Below are positions 53,850 through 63,265 of a DNA stretch of 64,000 bases, piece after piece. Origin of the DNA: Haloferax marisrubri (GTDB taxonomy: Archaea; Halobacteriota; Halobacteria; Halobacteriales; Haloferacaceae); assembly GCF_001469875.2 (NCBI RefSeq), contig NZ_LOPW02000010.1, positions 655,924 to 719,923 on the forward strand, written 5' to 3'. Position 1 is the first letter of the stretch, and every line of letters begins with the position of its first letter. A model generated the notes under the pieces. The model had not been told where the DNA came from and ran no database searches. It saw only the letters and a program-made list of their open reading frames with translations. The position numbers and the translations under genes are program-made.

Positions 53850-54914
53850 ATGATATCGGAACGCACACGCAGAAACCTTCGTCGGGAACTCAGACGGAGT
53901 CTCCTCGCGAAGCTTGGCATCGTCGTCGTCATCCTCATGGTGGCGATGGCCATCTTCGCGCCGTTTATCTCCCCGTATAGCCCGTCTCAACAGAACCTCG
54001 ACAACGCCCGGCAACCGCCGCTCGGCTTCAGCACGGCGGAGACCCGGGAGGTGACGCAGATGGAAAACGGAAGCGTCGTCATCGAGGACGGGCAGGTCGT
54101 CACCGAGACGCAGACCGTCTACACGAACGCGACGTTCGCCCACCCGCTCGGCACCGACGGCAACGGGCGGGACATCCTCTCGCGAATCATCTACGGCGCG
54201 AGAACGTCCATCCTCGTCGGGCTGTTCGGTACGTCGCTCGCGGCGCTTATCGGCGTCCTCGTCGGGCTGTCAGCGGGGTTCTATCGCGGGCGCGTGGACG
54301 ACGTGCTGATGCGGAGCGCGGACATCATGCTCGCGTTCCCCTCGCTCGTCCTCGCAATCGCCCTCGTCGGCGTCTGGGGACAGGCGCAAGCGCCAATTCC
54401 CGACCCGTTCGTCGCCACCGGAATCGCCCCGGCGTTCCGCTCGGCGGTCGGGTTACCGACGGGCATGCCGGAGACGGTCGTCCTCCCGGGGACGGTCATC
54501 GTCGTCGTCGCGCTCGTCAACTGGGTGTGGTTCGCCCGCGTCGCCCGCGGCGAGGCGCTCTCCATCCGCGAGGAGGAGTACGTGAAGGCCGCGAAGGCCC
54601 TCGGCGCGAGCGACGGCCGGACGGTGCTCAGACACGTCCTCCCCAACGCCATCACGCCCATCCTCGTGCTGGCGACGATTCAGGTGGCCGCCATCATCCT
54701 GCTCGAATCGGCGCTGTCGTTCCTCGGCTTCTCCGGGGCCGACGTGTCGTGGGGCTTCGACATCGCCCTCGGCCGGCAGTACCAGTCCACCGCGTGGTGG
54801 ATTTCGACGATGCCCGGCCTCGCTATCGTCGTGACGGTCATCGGGCTGAACCTCGTCGGCGACTGGCTCAGAGACGCGCTCGACCCCGGCATCGAAGGGG
54901 AGGGGGGCGTCTGA
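53850..54914 (+). CDS. dppC: dipeptide/oligopeptide ABC transporter permease DppC
   Basis: The 354-residue permease has an N-terminal cytoplasmic stretch, helix 1 (LGIVVVILMVAMAIFAPFI) and a large extracellular loop. Then come HPLGTDGNGRDILSRIIYGARTSILVG and the EAA loop YVKAAKALGASDGRTVLRHVLPN. The extracellular loop (about 50-105) is longer than in bacterial DppC. There are six bases after dppB and one base before dppD. Confidence 0.95.
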   Translation: MISERTRRNLRRELRRSLLAKLGIVVVILMVAMAIFAPFISPYSPSQQNLDNARQPPLGFSTAETREVTQMENGSVVIEDGQVVTETQTVYTNATFAHPLGTDGNGRDILSRIIYGARTSILVGLFGTSLAALIGVLVGLSAGFYRGRVDDVLMRSADIMLAFPSLVLAIALVGVWGQAQAPIPDPFVATGIAPAFRSAVGLPTGMPETVVLPGTVIVVVALVNWVWFARVARGEALSIREEEYVKAAKALGASDGRTVLRHVLPNAITPILVLATIQVAAIILLESALSFLGFSGADVSWGFDIALGRQYQSTAWWISTMPGLAIVVTVIGLNLVGDWLRDALDPGIEGEGGV

Positions 54915-54915
54915 G

Positions 54916-56109
54916 ATGGCCGACACGATTCTCAGCGTCCGCGACCTCTCGACCCGCTTTTTCACCGAGGAGGGGCAGGTCAACGCGGTCGAAAACGTCT
55001 CGTTCGACGTCGAAGACGGCGAGATATTCGGCATCGTCGGCGAGTCCGGCTCCGGCAAGTCCGTGACCGCGCTGTCGGTCATCGACCTCATCGAGTCGCC
55101 CGGCCGCGTGACGCAAGGCGAGATATGGTACCGCAACGCCGACCTCGCCGAGGAGTTCCGCGGGTCGAAGCCCGAGGCCGTCGACGGCGACCTCGTGGAC
55201 ATCCGACGGCTCCCGAAGGGCGTCCGCCGGTCGCTCCGCGGCCCGTCGTTCAGCATGGTGTTTCAGGACCCGATGAGCAGTTTCAACCCCTCGATAACCG
55301 TCGGCGAGCAGATAGCCGAGGCGGTCGAGGTCCAGCGCCGCGCCCGGTCGAACCCGCGCAGCACGCGCTCGCGCACGCAGGGCTACGGCCTCGGCTCGCT
55401 CCTCGTGGACTCGCTTCTCCCCTCGAAGAGCTACGTCGACGACGAGAGCATGGACCGCGCGGTCGAACTGCTCGACCAGGTCGGCATCCCCGACCCCGAA
55501 GACCGCGCCGACGAGTACCCCCACCAGTTCTCCGGGGGGATGCTCCAGCGCGCGATGATTGCGCAAGCGCTCGCCGGCGAACCCGACATCCTCATCGCCG
55601 ACGAACCGACGACGGCGCTCGACGTGACCATCCAGGCCCAGATTCTCAACCTCCTGCGCGACCTGCAGGAACAAGAGGGGATGAGCATCCTGATGATAAC
55701 CCACGACCTGGGCGTCATCGCCCGGATGTGCGACCGCGTCGGCGTCATGTACGCCGGCGAAGTCGTCGAGCGCGGCCCGCTCGCCGACATCTTCGAGAAC
55801 CCCGTCCACCCGTACACGCAGGGGCTGTTGGGGTCGATTCCGGACGTGGACGACCCCTCGGGGCGCCTCGAACCTATCTCGGGCAACGTGCCGAGCCTGC
55901 TCGACTCGGAGATGCCCGACGCGTGTTACTTCGCCGACCGGTGTCCCAAAGCAATGACCGACTGTCTGACCCGCATCCCCGAGTACGAACTGGACGGCCG
56001 ACACAGCGTCCGGTGCGTCCTCGCCGAACAGGAGTACGACCCCGCGGACGCCGTCGATTCGGCCGACGCGACCGACGCGGCCGACCAGGAGGTCAGCGCC
56101 GATGACTGA
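54916..56109 (+). CDS. dppD: dipeptide/oligopeptide ABC transporter ATP-binding protein DppD
   Basis: The 397-residue ATPase has Walker [12 protein letters not shown], signature FSGGMLQRA, Walker [13 protein letters not shown] and His switch MITHD. An insert of about 40 residues after the first helix region ([18 protein letters not shown]...) is haloarchaeal. The C-terminal oligo_HPY domain has four Cys ([15 protein letters not shown]...VRC), the set that binds a [4Fe-4S] cluster in studied DppD/DppF proteins. Confidence 0.94.
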   Translation: MADTILSVRDLSTRFFTEEGQVNAVENVSFDVEDGEIFGIVGESGSGKSVTALSVIDLIESPGRVTQGEIWYRNADLAEEFRGSKPEAVDGDLVDIRRLPKGVRRSLRGPSFSMVFQDPMSSFNPSITVGEQIAEAVEVQRRARSNPRSTRSRTQGYGLGSLLVDSLLPSKSYVDDESMDRAVELLDQVGIPDPEDRADEYPHQFSGGMLQRAMIAQALAGEPDILIADEPTTALDVTIQAQILNLLRDLQEQEGMSILMITHDLGVIARMCDRVGVMYAGEVVERGPLADIFENPVHPYTQGLLGSIPDVDDPSGRLEPISGNVPSLLDSEMPDACYFADRCPKAMTDCLTRIPEYELDGRHSVRCVLAEQEYDPADAVDSADATDAADQEVSADD

Positions 56110-57433
56110 GCCGCTTCTCGCGGTTCGGGACCTCCAGAAGTACTACTCCGAGCAGGACTCGTTCGTCGACAGCCTCCTCGGGCGCGACCCGACGAGCGTC
56201 AAGGCCGTCGACGGCATCTCCTTCGAGGTCGAACGCGGCGAGACGCTCGGCCTCGTCGGCGAGTCCGGCTGTGGGAAGTCCACGACCGGCGAGACCCTGC
56301 TCCGACTCCGCGAGGCGACCGGCGGCGCGGTCACCTTCGACGGGACGAACGTCTTCGAGATGGACGACGACGAACTCAAGGCGTTCCGCAGGGACGCCCA
56401 AATCGTCTTCCAAGACCCGTTTTCGAGCCTCGACCCGCGGATGACCGTCGGCGACATCGTCGCCGAACCGCTGAAGATTCACGGGATACCCGAGTCCGCC
56501 GACGGCGAGTCGAAACGCGAGTGGCGGCGCGACAAGGTCGCCGACCTGTTAGAGCGGGTCGGCCTCTCCGCGAACCACCTCGACCGCTACCCCCACGAGT
56601 TCTCCGGCGGCCAGCGCCAGCGCGTCGGCATCGCTCGCGCGCTCGCACTCGAACCGGAGTTCATCGTCCTCGACGAGCCGGTGTCGGCGCTCGACGTGTC
56701 CGTGCAGGCGCAGGTGCTGAACCTGCTCGACGATTTGCAGGAGGAGTTCGGGCTGACGTACCTGTTTATCGCCCACGACCTCTCCGTGGTCCGCCACATC
56801 TGCGACCGCGTCGCCGTGATGTACCTCGGGAACGTGGTCGAACTCGGCCCGACCGACGAGCTGTTCGAGTCGCCGAAACACCCCTACACGAAGGCGCTGT
56901 TGGAGAGCGTTCCCCGACCGTCCACGGCCGAACACGGCCGCCGGGTCGAGGCGCTGTCGGGCGACGTGCCGTCGCCTCGGAACCCGCCGTCCGGCTGTCG
57001 ATTCCGGACGCGGTGCCCGCAGGTCATCCCCCCGGACGACCTCGACATCGAACAGGAGACCTACCGCGCCGTGATGGACCTCCGGGACGCGCTGGCGGTC
57101 GGCGACGTGAACCCCGACCACATCTGGGACGCCGCCGACCCCGACCGGGCGGACACCGAGGCGTTCATCGAGGAGGCGCGCGCGAGACACATCGACGGCG
57201 AACTCCGCGGCGAGGTCGCGGGCGTCGTCGATACGGCGCTCGGCCACCTCGCGGAAGGGGAACCCGACCGCGCCGCCGAGACGCTTCGGGAGCGCTTCGA
57301 GAGCCCCTGCGAGACGCAGCGGCCCGCCGTCGGCGACGCGTCGCACCCCGCGGCGTGTCACCTCTACGAGGGCTCCGACGAGGTGACGGTCATCGGAACG
57401 ACCGCCGGCGCGGCCGCCGAGGCCGACGACTGA
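56102..57433 (+). CDS. dppF: dipeptide/oligopeptide ABC transporter ATP-binding protein DppF with insertion
   Basis: The 443-residue ATPase has Walker [12 protein letters not shown], signature [10 protein letters not shown] and Walker [13 protein letters not shown]. The four-Cys C-terminal motif is split. [10 protein letters not shown] lies near residue 300, but the partner Cys (SPCETQ and AACHLYEG) come about 100 residues later, after a helical acidic insert. The gene overlaps dppD by eight bases. The insert is long compared with bacterial DppF and may be specific to haloarchaeal transporters. Confidence 0.93.
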   Translation: MTEPLLAVRDLQKYYSEQDSFVDSLLGRDPTSVKAVDGISFEVERGETLGLVGESGCGKSTTGETLLRLREATGGAVTFDGTNVFEMDDDELKAFRRDAQIVFQDPFSSLDPRMTVGDIVAEPLKIHGIPESADGESKREWRRDKVADLLERVGLSANHLDRYPHEFSGGQRQRVGIARALALEPEFIVLDEPVSALDVSVQAQVLNLLDDLQEEFGLTYLFIAHDLSVVRHICDRVAVMYLGNVVELGPTDELFESPKHPYTKALLESVPRPSTAEHGRRVEALSGDVPSPRNPPSGCRFRTRCPQVIPPDDLDIEQETYRAVMDLRDALAVGDVNPDHIWDAADPDRADTEAFIEEARARHIDGELRGEVAGVVDTALGHLAEGEPDRAAETLRERFESPCETQRPAVGDASHPAACHLYEGSDEVTVIGTTAGAAAEADD

Positions 57434-57547
57434 CTCGGGTTCAGCGGACGGACGGCGGGAACTGACATCGGCCGACGCCGCCCTCGCGGCACCGGCGAAA
57501 CCGCCCCGTAACGAAACGTTCAGGCACCCACCGGGCGCACCATCGCT

Positions 57548-58483
57548 GTGACACGGTACCGAAACCTCGGGCTGTTCGTCGTCCTCGCCGCCGTCTGGGG
57601 CTCCGCGTTCATGGCGATAAAAGCCGGACTCGACTTCTTCCCGCCGGTGCTGTTCGCCGCCCTCCGGTACGACGTGGCCGGCGTCGTGATGCTCGCCTAC
57701 GCGCTGTACGCCACCGACTCGCCGGTCCCGCGCGGCAGGGCCGAGTGGACGGAAATCGCCATCGGCGCGGTGTTCCTCATCGCCGCCTACCACGCGCTCC
57801 TGTTTATCGGCGAGACCGACCCGAACGTGACGAGCGCCGCCGCCGCCGTCATCGTCAGCCTCAGCCCGGTTCTCACCACCGGGTTCGCGCGACTCCTGCT
57901 CCCGAGCGAACGGCTCACCGCGCTCGGCGTGGTCGGCCTCCTCCTCGGCCTCGTCGGCGTCGCGGTGCTCTCCGAACTCGACCCGAGCAACCTCCTCGCC
58001 GGCGGCACGGTCGCGAAGCTTCTCATCTTCGGCGCGGCCGCCGCCTTCGCCCTCGGGTCGGTGCTGACCCGCCGAGTCGACTCGGAGATGCCCATCGAGA
58101 CGATGGAAGCGTGGTCGATGCTCCTCGGGGCGGCCCTGATGCACGTCGTCTCCGTCCGCCTCGGCGAGCGCCTCGGCTCGGTCGTCCTCAACGTCCAGTC
58201 GGTCGCCGCGCTCGCGTACCTCTCGCTCGCGGCGAGCGCGCTCGGCTTCCTCATCTACTTCGACCTGCTCGACCGCCTCGGCCCCATCGAAATCAACCTC
58301 GTCTCGTACGTCGCGCCCGTCTTCGCGGCGCTTTCCGGGTGGGCGCTCCTGAGCGAAGTTCCGACGCCGTCCACGGTCGGCGGGTTCGCGCTCATCTTCC
58401 TCGGGTTCGTCCTCCTGAAGCGCGGGGCGATTCGACGCGAACTCAGATACCGGTTCGGCGACGGCGTCCGCTCGACCGACTGA
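57548..58483 (+). CDS. EamA/DMT-superfamily transporter
   Basis: The 311-residue protein starts at a GTG and has ten helices in two EamA repeats (VVLAAVWGSAFMAIKAGLDFFPP first, LAASALGFLIYFDLLDRLGPIEINLVSYVAPVFA second). It is probably an exporter of a small metabolite or amino acid; specificity is unknown. Its last 15 coding bases recur 37 bp downstream (58502-58516) inside the end of the convergent gene. Confidence 0.88.
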   Translation: MTRYRNLGLFVVLAAVWGSAFMAIKAGLDFFPPVLFAALRYDVAGVVMLAYALYATDSPVPRGRAEWTEIAIGAVFLIAAYHALLFIGETDPNVTSAAAAVIVSLSPVLTTGFARLLLPSERLTALGVVGLLLGLVGVAVLSELDPSNLLAGGTVAKLLIFGAAAAFALGSVLTRRVDSEMPIETMEAWSMLLGAALMHVVSVRLGERLGSVVLNVQSVAALAYLSLAASALGFLIYFDLLDRLGPIEINLVSYVAPVFAALSGWALLSEVPTPSTVGGFALIFLGFVLLKRGAIRRELRYRFGDGVRSTD

Positions 58484-58492
58484 AAAGGGCGG

Positions 58493-58774
58493 CTACGCGT
58501 CCGTCCGCTCGACCGAGTCCACTTCTCCGACCATCGTCCACCCCTCCTCGCCGGGTCGCTGTCGGCCGACGACGACCGCGTCGTTGTCCTCCGTCGTCGC
58601 GAACCGGTAGACTGCCTCGTCGCCGTCGCGCCGGCCTTCGGCCTGAAAGTCGGTCTGGAAGAACTCCGCGCTTTCCAGGGTGAACGTGCCGGCTATCTCC
58701 TCGCCGACGACGAGGTGCATGGCGTTCGGGTGGATGTTGTACATGCGCTTTGCGACGCGATTGAGCTCTGGCAT
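58493..58774 (-). CDS. 93-aa protein, unknown
   Basis: The protein begins MPELNRVAKRMYNIHPNAMHLVVGEEIAGTF and continues as an alternating hydrophobic/charged beta-type sequence (AVYRFATTEDNDAVVVGRQRPGEEGWTMVGEV). It may be a small beta barrel. The family is not recognised. It is convergent with the DMT transporter gene, with nine bases between stops. Confidence 0.7.
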   Translation of the reverse strand: MPELNRVAKRMYNIHPNAMHLVVGEEIAGTFTLESAEFFQTDFQAEGRRDGDEAVYRFATTEDNDAVVVGRQRPGEEGWTMVGEVDSVERTDA

Positions 58775-59118
58775 CGCACCGACAGTCGCGCTCGCGGGCT
58801 AAATCCCTACGGACCGACGACGGTCGAATCCGTGCCCGCCCGACGAACTGCGTGTCGAGCCACCGAGTGAATCGGGGACGTGTTCGTTCGGGCGAAACCC
58901 GCGGAAATTCAGGGTTCCGCGACTGTTCAAGAACGCTTGACTGTTGCGCGAATAAAAGAATTAGAGGCGGTTATAAAGTATTAGAGGATCGCTCGCAACT
59001 CTATGAAATTTCACATTTATCGAATAGTCACCAGTAAACGAGTATGAAACGAATGGAATTCTCGCACGTAATTATGACCCCTCCACTCCATGATGGAGTC
59101 GTAGGTGCCCCCCAACCA
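58775..59118. other. AT-rich intergenic region with a structured leader
   Basis: Base composition falls sharply at about 58945-59060. A near-repeat attagagg occurs twice (about 58960 and 58981). A TATA-like tttatcg (59013-59019) lies about 25-31 bp before an ATG at 59044. A perfect 7-bp palindrome (actccat-g-atggagt, 59085-59099) stands 20 bp before the ATG of the next gene. Confidence 0.5.
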
Positions 59119-59385
59119 ATGTCGAACTCCCCATCCACGGTCCCCCGCGAACGCCTCTCCCAACTCCGCGACGTCGTAACGGAAGAACAACCGCTCCGCC
59201 TCGGCTTCGAACTCGTCGCCGCACCGCTCCGGTTCGTCGGCTTCTGGGCCGCGGTCGCCCTCCCGTTCCTGTATCTGCCCCTGCTCTTCGGCGGCCTCGA
59301 AGCGAGCGAGTTCACCGTCTTCGGAGCGCTCCTCGCGCTCAACGCGCTCGCGCTCGTGCTCGGGCACAACTACGCCCGGTCGTAG
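59119..59385 (+). CDS. 88-aa two-helix membrane protein
   Basis: MSNSPSTVPRERLSQLRDVVTEEQPLRLGFELVAAP is followed by two hydrophobic helices (FVGFWAAVALPFLYLPLLF and FTVFGALLALNALALVLGH). The ATG at 59119 is where GC3-rich codon use begins. An in-frame ATG at 59044 sits where a leaderless transcript would start and would add 25 residues with poor codon bias, so the start is not settled. Function is unknown. Confidence 0.65.
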   Translation: MSNSPSTVPRERLSQLRDVVTEEQPLRLGFELVAAPLRFVGFWAAVALPFLYLPLLFGGLEASEFTVFGALLALNALALVLGHNYARS

Positions 59386-59633
59386 GCGACACCACGCCGA
59401 CACGCGCGTGCGCGTCGTCGGACGCGACGACCCGAGCACCGACGCGGTCCGCTTTTCCCCTCCACGTCCTCCCCCCTCCGTTTCGCAGCCTGCTTCCCCC
59501 TCTCTACTGCTTCTCTATCGCGCTCGCACTCGTCTCTCGGAGTTCGGGTCGCGACCCGTCACCGACGAACGTTCCTCATCTTCGACCATCGGGAATCGAG
59601 TGGCTTTACCGCGCCCCGGTCTTCGGATTCGGT

Positions 59634-60617
59634 ATGTCGCTCGCGATGGTTCCACTAGGACGGACCGGAACGACGGTCTCCGAACTCGCGTTCGGGACGT
59701 GGCGGTTCGGTCGGCAGAACGACGACGGCGAGGTCGAGGTCGGCCGCGACCGCGCCCACGAGTTGCTCGACGCCTACGCCGCCGCCGGCGGGAACTTCAT
59801 CGACACCGCCGACATGTACGGCGACGGCGCGAGCGAGCGGTACATCGGCGAGTGGCTCGGAGAGCGCGACCGCGAGGACTTCGTCGTCGCGTCCAAGATT
59901 TTCTGGCCCACGCGCGAAGACGCCAACGGCCGCGGACTCAACCGGAAGCATCTCCGCCGCCAGATGGACCGCATCCTCGACCGACTCGACACCGACTACG
60001 TCGACCTGCTGTACATCCACCGGTGGGACGACGAGACGCCGGTCGAGGAGTTCATGCGGACGCTCGACGGGTTCGTCCGCGACGGGAAGGTGAACTACCT
60101 CGGCACCTCGACGCTCGAACCCAACGCCTGGAAGGTCGTCAAGGCGAACGAACTCGCCGACAAGCGCGGCTACGAACCGTTCACGGTCGCCCAGCCGCGG
60201 TACAACGCCGTCAACCGCGAGATAGAGGGGAACTACCTCGACATGTGCGCCGACTACGACATCGGCGTCGTCCCGTGGTCGCCGCTGGCCGGCGGCTTTC
60301 TCACGGGGAAGTACGCCCGCGACGAGCGCCCGCCCGCGGACTCCCGCGCGGCGAACGACCAGCGGTTCGCCGACTCGTATCTCACGCCGTCGAACTTCGA
60401 CGCGCTCGACGTGGTCGAGGAGGTCGCCGAGACGGTCGGCGCGTCGCCCGCACAGGTCAGTCTCGCGTGGCTCATGCACCACCCGCAGGTCACCGCGCCG
60501 ATTATCGGGGCGCGGACGGTCGACCAACTCGGCGAGAACGTCGTGGCCGCGGACATCGACCTCACGGGCGAGCAGTTCAAGCGCATCTCGACCGCCAAGC
60601 GCCACCTGTCCGCGTAG
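59634..60617 (+). CDS. aldo/keto reductase
   Basis: In the 327-residue TIM-barrel oxidoreductase the catalytic tetrad is partly visible as Asp and Tyr in FIDTADMYGDGASE, Lys in VASKIFWP and His in DLLYIHRWDDETP. The C-terminal NADPH-binding part includes PIIGARTVDQLGENV. It resembles bacterial YghZ/AKR11-type enzymes that reduce aldehydes. There is a 248-bp gap upstream. Confidence 0.92.
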   Translation: MSLAMVPLGRTGTTVSELAFGTWRFGRQNDDGEVEVGRDRAHELLDAYAAAGGNFIDTADMYGDGASERYIGEWLGERDREDFVVASKIFWPTREDANGRGLNRKHLRRQMDRILDRLDTDYVDLLYIHRWDDETPVEEFMRTLDGFVRDGKVNYLGTSTLEPNAWKVVKANELADKRGYEPFTVAQPRYNAVNREIEGNYLDMCADYDIGVVPWSPLAGGFLTGKYARDERPPADSRAANDQRFADSYLTPSNFDALDVVEEVAETVGASPAQVSLAWLMHHPQVTAPIIGARTVDQLGENVVAADIDLTGEQFKRISTAKRHLSA

Positions 60618-60675
60618 CACGTGACAGCGCCCCCGAACCGTCAGGTGTAGGTGTCGCCGGCGGGTATCGTCGCGT

Positions 60676-61236
60676 ATGACCGCCGACGCGTTCGACGCCG
60701 ACGCCTACGTCTCCGAACTCCGGGCGAAGCGCGAGGAGAAAGACGACTTCTTCGGGTCGCACCCCCAGTCGCCGATTCCGCCGGCGGACCGGGACGACTT
60801 CGATGGTCTCGACTACTTCGACCCCGACCCCGACTACCGGGTGACCGCGTCGGTCGAGACGCACGACGACCCCGAACCGGTGACGATGGACACCTCGACC
60901 GACGGCGAGGTCCGGTATCTCCGCGTCGCCACGTTCCACTTCGAACTCCGCGACACCGAACTCACCCTCGGCGCGTATCGCCAGGAACACGACGACTCGC
61001 CGACGCTGTTCGTCCCCTTCCGCGACAAGACGACGGGACAGCAGACCTACAACGGCGGTCGGTACATGGAACTCACGCCCGACGCGCCCCTCGACGAGTT
61101 GGACGAAGTCGTCGTGGACTTCAACCTCGCGTACAACCCGTTTTGCGCGTTCACCGACACGTTTGAGTGTCCGCTCCCCCCCGAGGAGAACTGGCTCGAC
61201 GTAGTCGTCCCCGCCGGGGAGCGAGACTACGAGTAA
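60676..61236 (+). CDS. DUF1684 family protein
   Basis: The 186-residue protein has the DUF1684 signature: an N-terminal FFGSHPQSPIP region, then LFVPFRDKTTGQQTYNGGRYMEL and VVDFNLAYNPFCAFTDTFECPLPPEENWLDV. The Tyr-Asn-Pro-x-Cys motif and the C-terminal CPLPPxENWL are conserved in this widespread family, whose function is unknown. It lies about 60 bp after the aldo/keto reductase, possibly co-transcribed. Confidence 0.87.
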   Translation: MTADAFDADAYVSELRAKREEKDDFFGSHPQSPIPPADRDDFDGLDYFDPDPDYRVTASVETHDDPEPVTMDTSTDGEVRYLRVATFHFELRDTELTLGAYRQEHDDSPTLFVPFRDKTTGQQTYNGGRYMELTPDAPLDELDEVVVDFNLAYNPFCAFTDTFECPLPPEENWLDVVVPAGERDYE

Positions 61237-61288
61237 TCGGCGAAGCAAAAGCGCAAGTTCCATATCGGACGCTTCCGGAGAGACCGAC

Positions 61289-61477
61289 ATGGGACTGCTC
61301 AGTTCGAAGAAAGCCGTCATCGGGATGGCGCTGATGATCGTCGGGACGCTCGCGATGCTGCCGGGAATGCTGCCGAACGCCGCACAGGTCATGTCCTACG
61401 CGCTCGCGCTCGGTGCCGGCGCGCTCACGCTCGGGACGTGGCTGGTCGGCACGTCCGAGGGCGGCCGCCCGGTCTGA
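61289..61477 (+). CDS. 62-aa two-helix membrane protein
   Basis: MGLLSSKKAVIGMALMIVGTLAMLPGMLPNAAQVMSYAL continues into a second hydrophobic segment ending at WLVGTSEGG. The two helices are separated by a short polar turn. It resembles small haloarchaeal membrane proteins, with no function known. It follows the DUF1684 gene by about 50 bp on the same strand. Confidence 0.7.
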   Translation: MGLLSSKKAVIGMALMIVGTLAMLPGMLPNAAQVMSYALALGAGALTLGTWLVGTSEGGRPV

Positions 61478-61638
61478 GTCCGGCGTTCGTCGTCGTACCG
61501 ACTGAAGAACCGTCTTTTCTCGCGGGAGTTCGTTCGCCCCGGTAGCGGTAGCGACGCCGTCCGTAGTAGTCTCGCCAGTCGCGACGCTCCGTGGTTGGTC
61601 GGTCCGAAGAAAACGATGCCGCGAAGGTTGTGTCGTGT

Positions 61639-62118
61639 CTAGGCGTCGGGGCCGGACCACTTCTGGAGCGTGGCGGAGTTACTGCCACTCTCGGAGGTCC
61701 AGACGATGCGGAACGTTGCGCTGTCGAAGGTGTTGTTGCCGACTTGGACGGACGTTCCTGCCGTCACGTCACCGGAGACGCCCATATCCGAGAAGGACTT
61801 CGAGCTGTTCATCTCCGTTCCGTCCGGCGTTCCGGACGTGATGAAGTCGAAGTTCGTGGACGCGGTGAGGTTAATGTTCTCGCTATCTATCGCGGTTCCG
61901 CTATCGTGGGTTACGGTCAGATTATCGTTGCTCCCGGAGGCGTCCTGATAGTCGAAGCTGAAACTCGCCTGCGGGGCGGTGTCGCCGACCTGGTCACCGA
62001 GGCCGAGGACGAACGTCCCGATGACGGCCGCGAGGATGACCGTAATCGCGACCATGAGGATAACACCGATGACTGGTGATACCGCGTCGTCCTCAGCGAG
62101 GAGTTGCTTGAAATTCAT
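61639..62118 (-). CDS. pilA: type IV adhesion pilin, PilA family (second of pair)
   Basis: The 159-residue prepilin has a short charged leader ([11 protein letters not shown]), then the H-domain [33 protein letters not shown], nearly identical to that of the upstream pilin. A prepilin peptidase should cut just before the hydrophobic domain near residue 12. The C-terminal head is Ser/Thr/Asn-rich and ends with [18 protein letters not shown]. Its ATG follows the upstream stop with no spacer. It probably corresponds to pilA4 or pilA3 of Haloferax volcanii, a pair I recall as adjacent. Confidence 0.92.
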   Translation of the reverse strand: MNFKQLLAEDDAVSPVIGVILMVAITVILAAVIGTFVLGLGDQVGDTAPQASFSFDYQDASGSNDNLTVTHDSGTAIDSENINLTASTNFDFITSGTPDGTEMNSSKSFSDMGVSGDVTAGTSVQVGNNTFDSATFRIVWTSESGSNSATLQKWSGPDA

Positions 62119-62547
62119 CTATCCGTTGTAGGTCCACTTCTGAAGGGTGGACGACGTACTGCCACTCTCGGAAGTCCAGACGACGCGGACGGTGTCACCG
62201 TCGTTGAAGCCACCACTTTTGTTGACAACTGCTGAACCACCAGCAGTAATTGGGTCAGACCCGGCGTAAGATGTCCAGGCATTACCCGGGCCGTCGAAGT
62301 CACCGGTTACGGTAACTTGGTTTGCTGGAATCTGCTCACCGCTTTCGTGAGTGATCGTCAGCGCGCTAGATCCATCGTAATCGAAGCTGAAGCTCGCCTG
62401 CGGGGACGTCTCGCTCACTTGGTCGCCGAGACCGAGGACGAACGTTCCGATAACGGCCGCGAGGATAACTGTAATTGCCACCATCAGGATAACCCCGATA
62501 ACGGGACTGACTGCACGGTCTTCCGTGAATAGATGTTTGAGTTGCAT
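62119..62547 (-). CDS. pilA: type IV adhesion pilin, PilA family (first of pair)
   Basis: The 142-residue prepilin (MQLKHLFTEDR then [23 protein letters not shown]) has the conserved PilA H-domain. In Haloferax this domain also has a regulatory link between adhesion and motility. The C-terminal end [19 protein letters not shown] repeats that of its neighbour. The ATG at 62547 is preferred over 62601, since only the former gives a class III signal. The TAG stop is immediately followed by the next ATG. A minus-strand TATA-like gatttaag lies near 62679-62686. Confidence 0.92.
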   Translation of the reverse strand: MQLKHLFTEDRAVSPVIGVILMVAITVILAAVIGTFVLGLGDQVSETSPQASFSFDYDGSSALTITHESGEQIPANQVTVTGDFDGPGNAWTSYAGSDPITAGGSAVVNKSGGFNDGDTVRVVWTSESGSTSSTLQKWTYNG

Positions 62548-63265
62548 GCGTTGTGTCCGACACCCGGGACGGTATCGCTCGCCGAAGACGCCGGGTCGCA
62601 CGCGTTCGCCGCTGTGCGACCAGCATCCCTGCCCGGCACCCGTCGCGGTGTGTCCAATCGACTCGTATCCCCGGGGTAACTTAAATCTACGTGCCAGATT
62701 AATGGATGGTTTCGCACCTCGATTCGGACATTAATATAGTGTTTATATGGTGTTTAAGTCCCTAATGACACCAGTTCCGAGCGTGGTTGTAAAGAACAGT
62801 TGACACGTTTCGGAGTGTTCATTCGTATCGACGCTCGGTGTGCCCAGTCTGGGACAGAGATTACTCATCTAGCGTACGTGCGTGAGGCGACGGCGCGCCG
62901 TGATGTCGATATTACGCGGACAGCTGGCGCTCGACGATTAGTTGTCGAGAACGAGTACGCCCCCGGCGAACCGGGGACGCCGTTCCTACCCAAGGTGGCG
63001 TGCGCACGCGCTAGATATATTTTCAATAGACGTACATATGCTTTGTGGGGTAAACTCGGGTTTCGAGGCCTGTGTGACACGATTGGTAACGTTTCAGAGA
63101 TGGTTCAATCACACAAAGTATTTACCGCGAACGGTCAACAGAGCAAACTGTACCCCTGCCCATGGAGGCATCTGCGAGTACCTCGCCTCGGCCCGGGTTC
63201 TGCCCGGCTTGGTTCCGTCCGAGGGTCGACGAAAACGATGTCCCCGACTGCAACACCCATCAACA
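62548..63265. other. 718-bp intergenic region between divergent pilin and S-layer genes
   Basis: It carries the pilin promoter (minus, TATA-like about 62679-62686) and upstream sequence for the S-layer gene. Notable are AT-rich runs at 62732-62766 (ttaatatagtgtttatatggtgtttaa) and 63011-63035 (tagatatattttcaatagacg). A frame at 62800-63279 has no family resemblance and poor codon bias. I see no RNA gene. Confidence 0.5.
63119..63126 (+). promoter_or_regulatory. TATA-like element of the S-layer glycoprotein gene
   Basis: TATTTACC stands about 140 bp before the ATG, predicting a transcript start near 63150 and a leader of about 115 nt. A long leader would be unusual for haloarchaea but has been described for S-layer genes. 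Confidence 0.4.
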
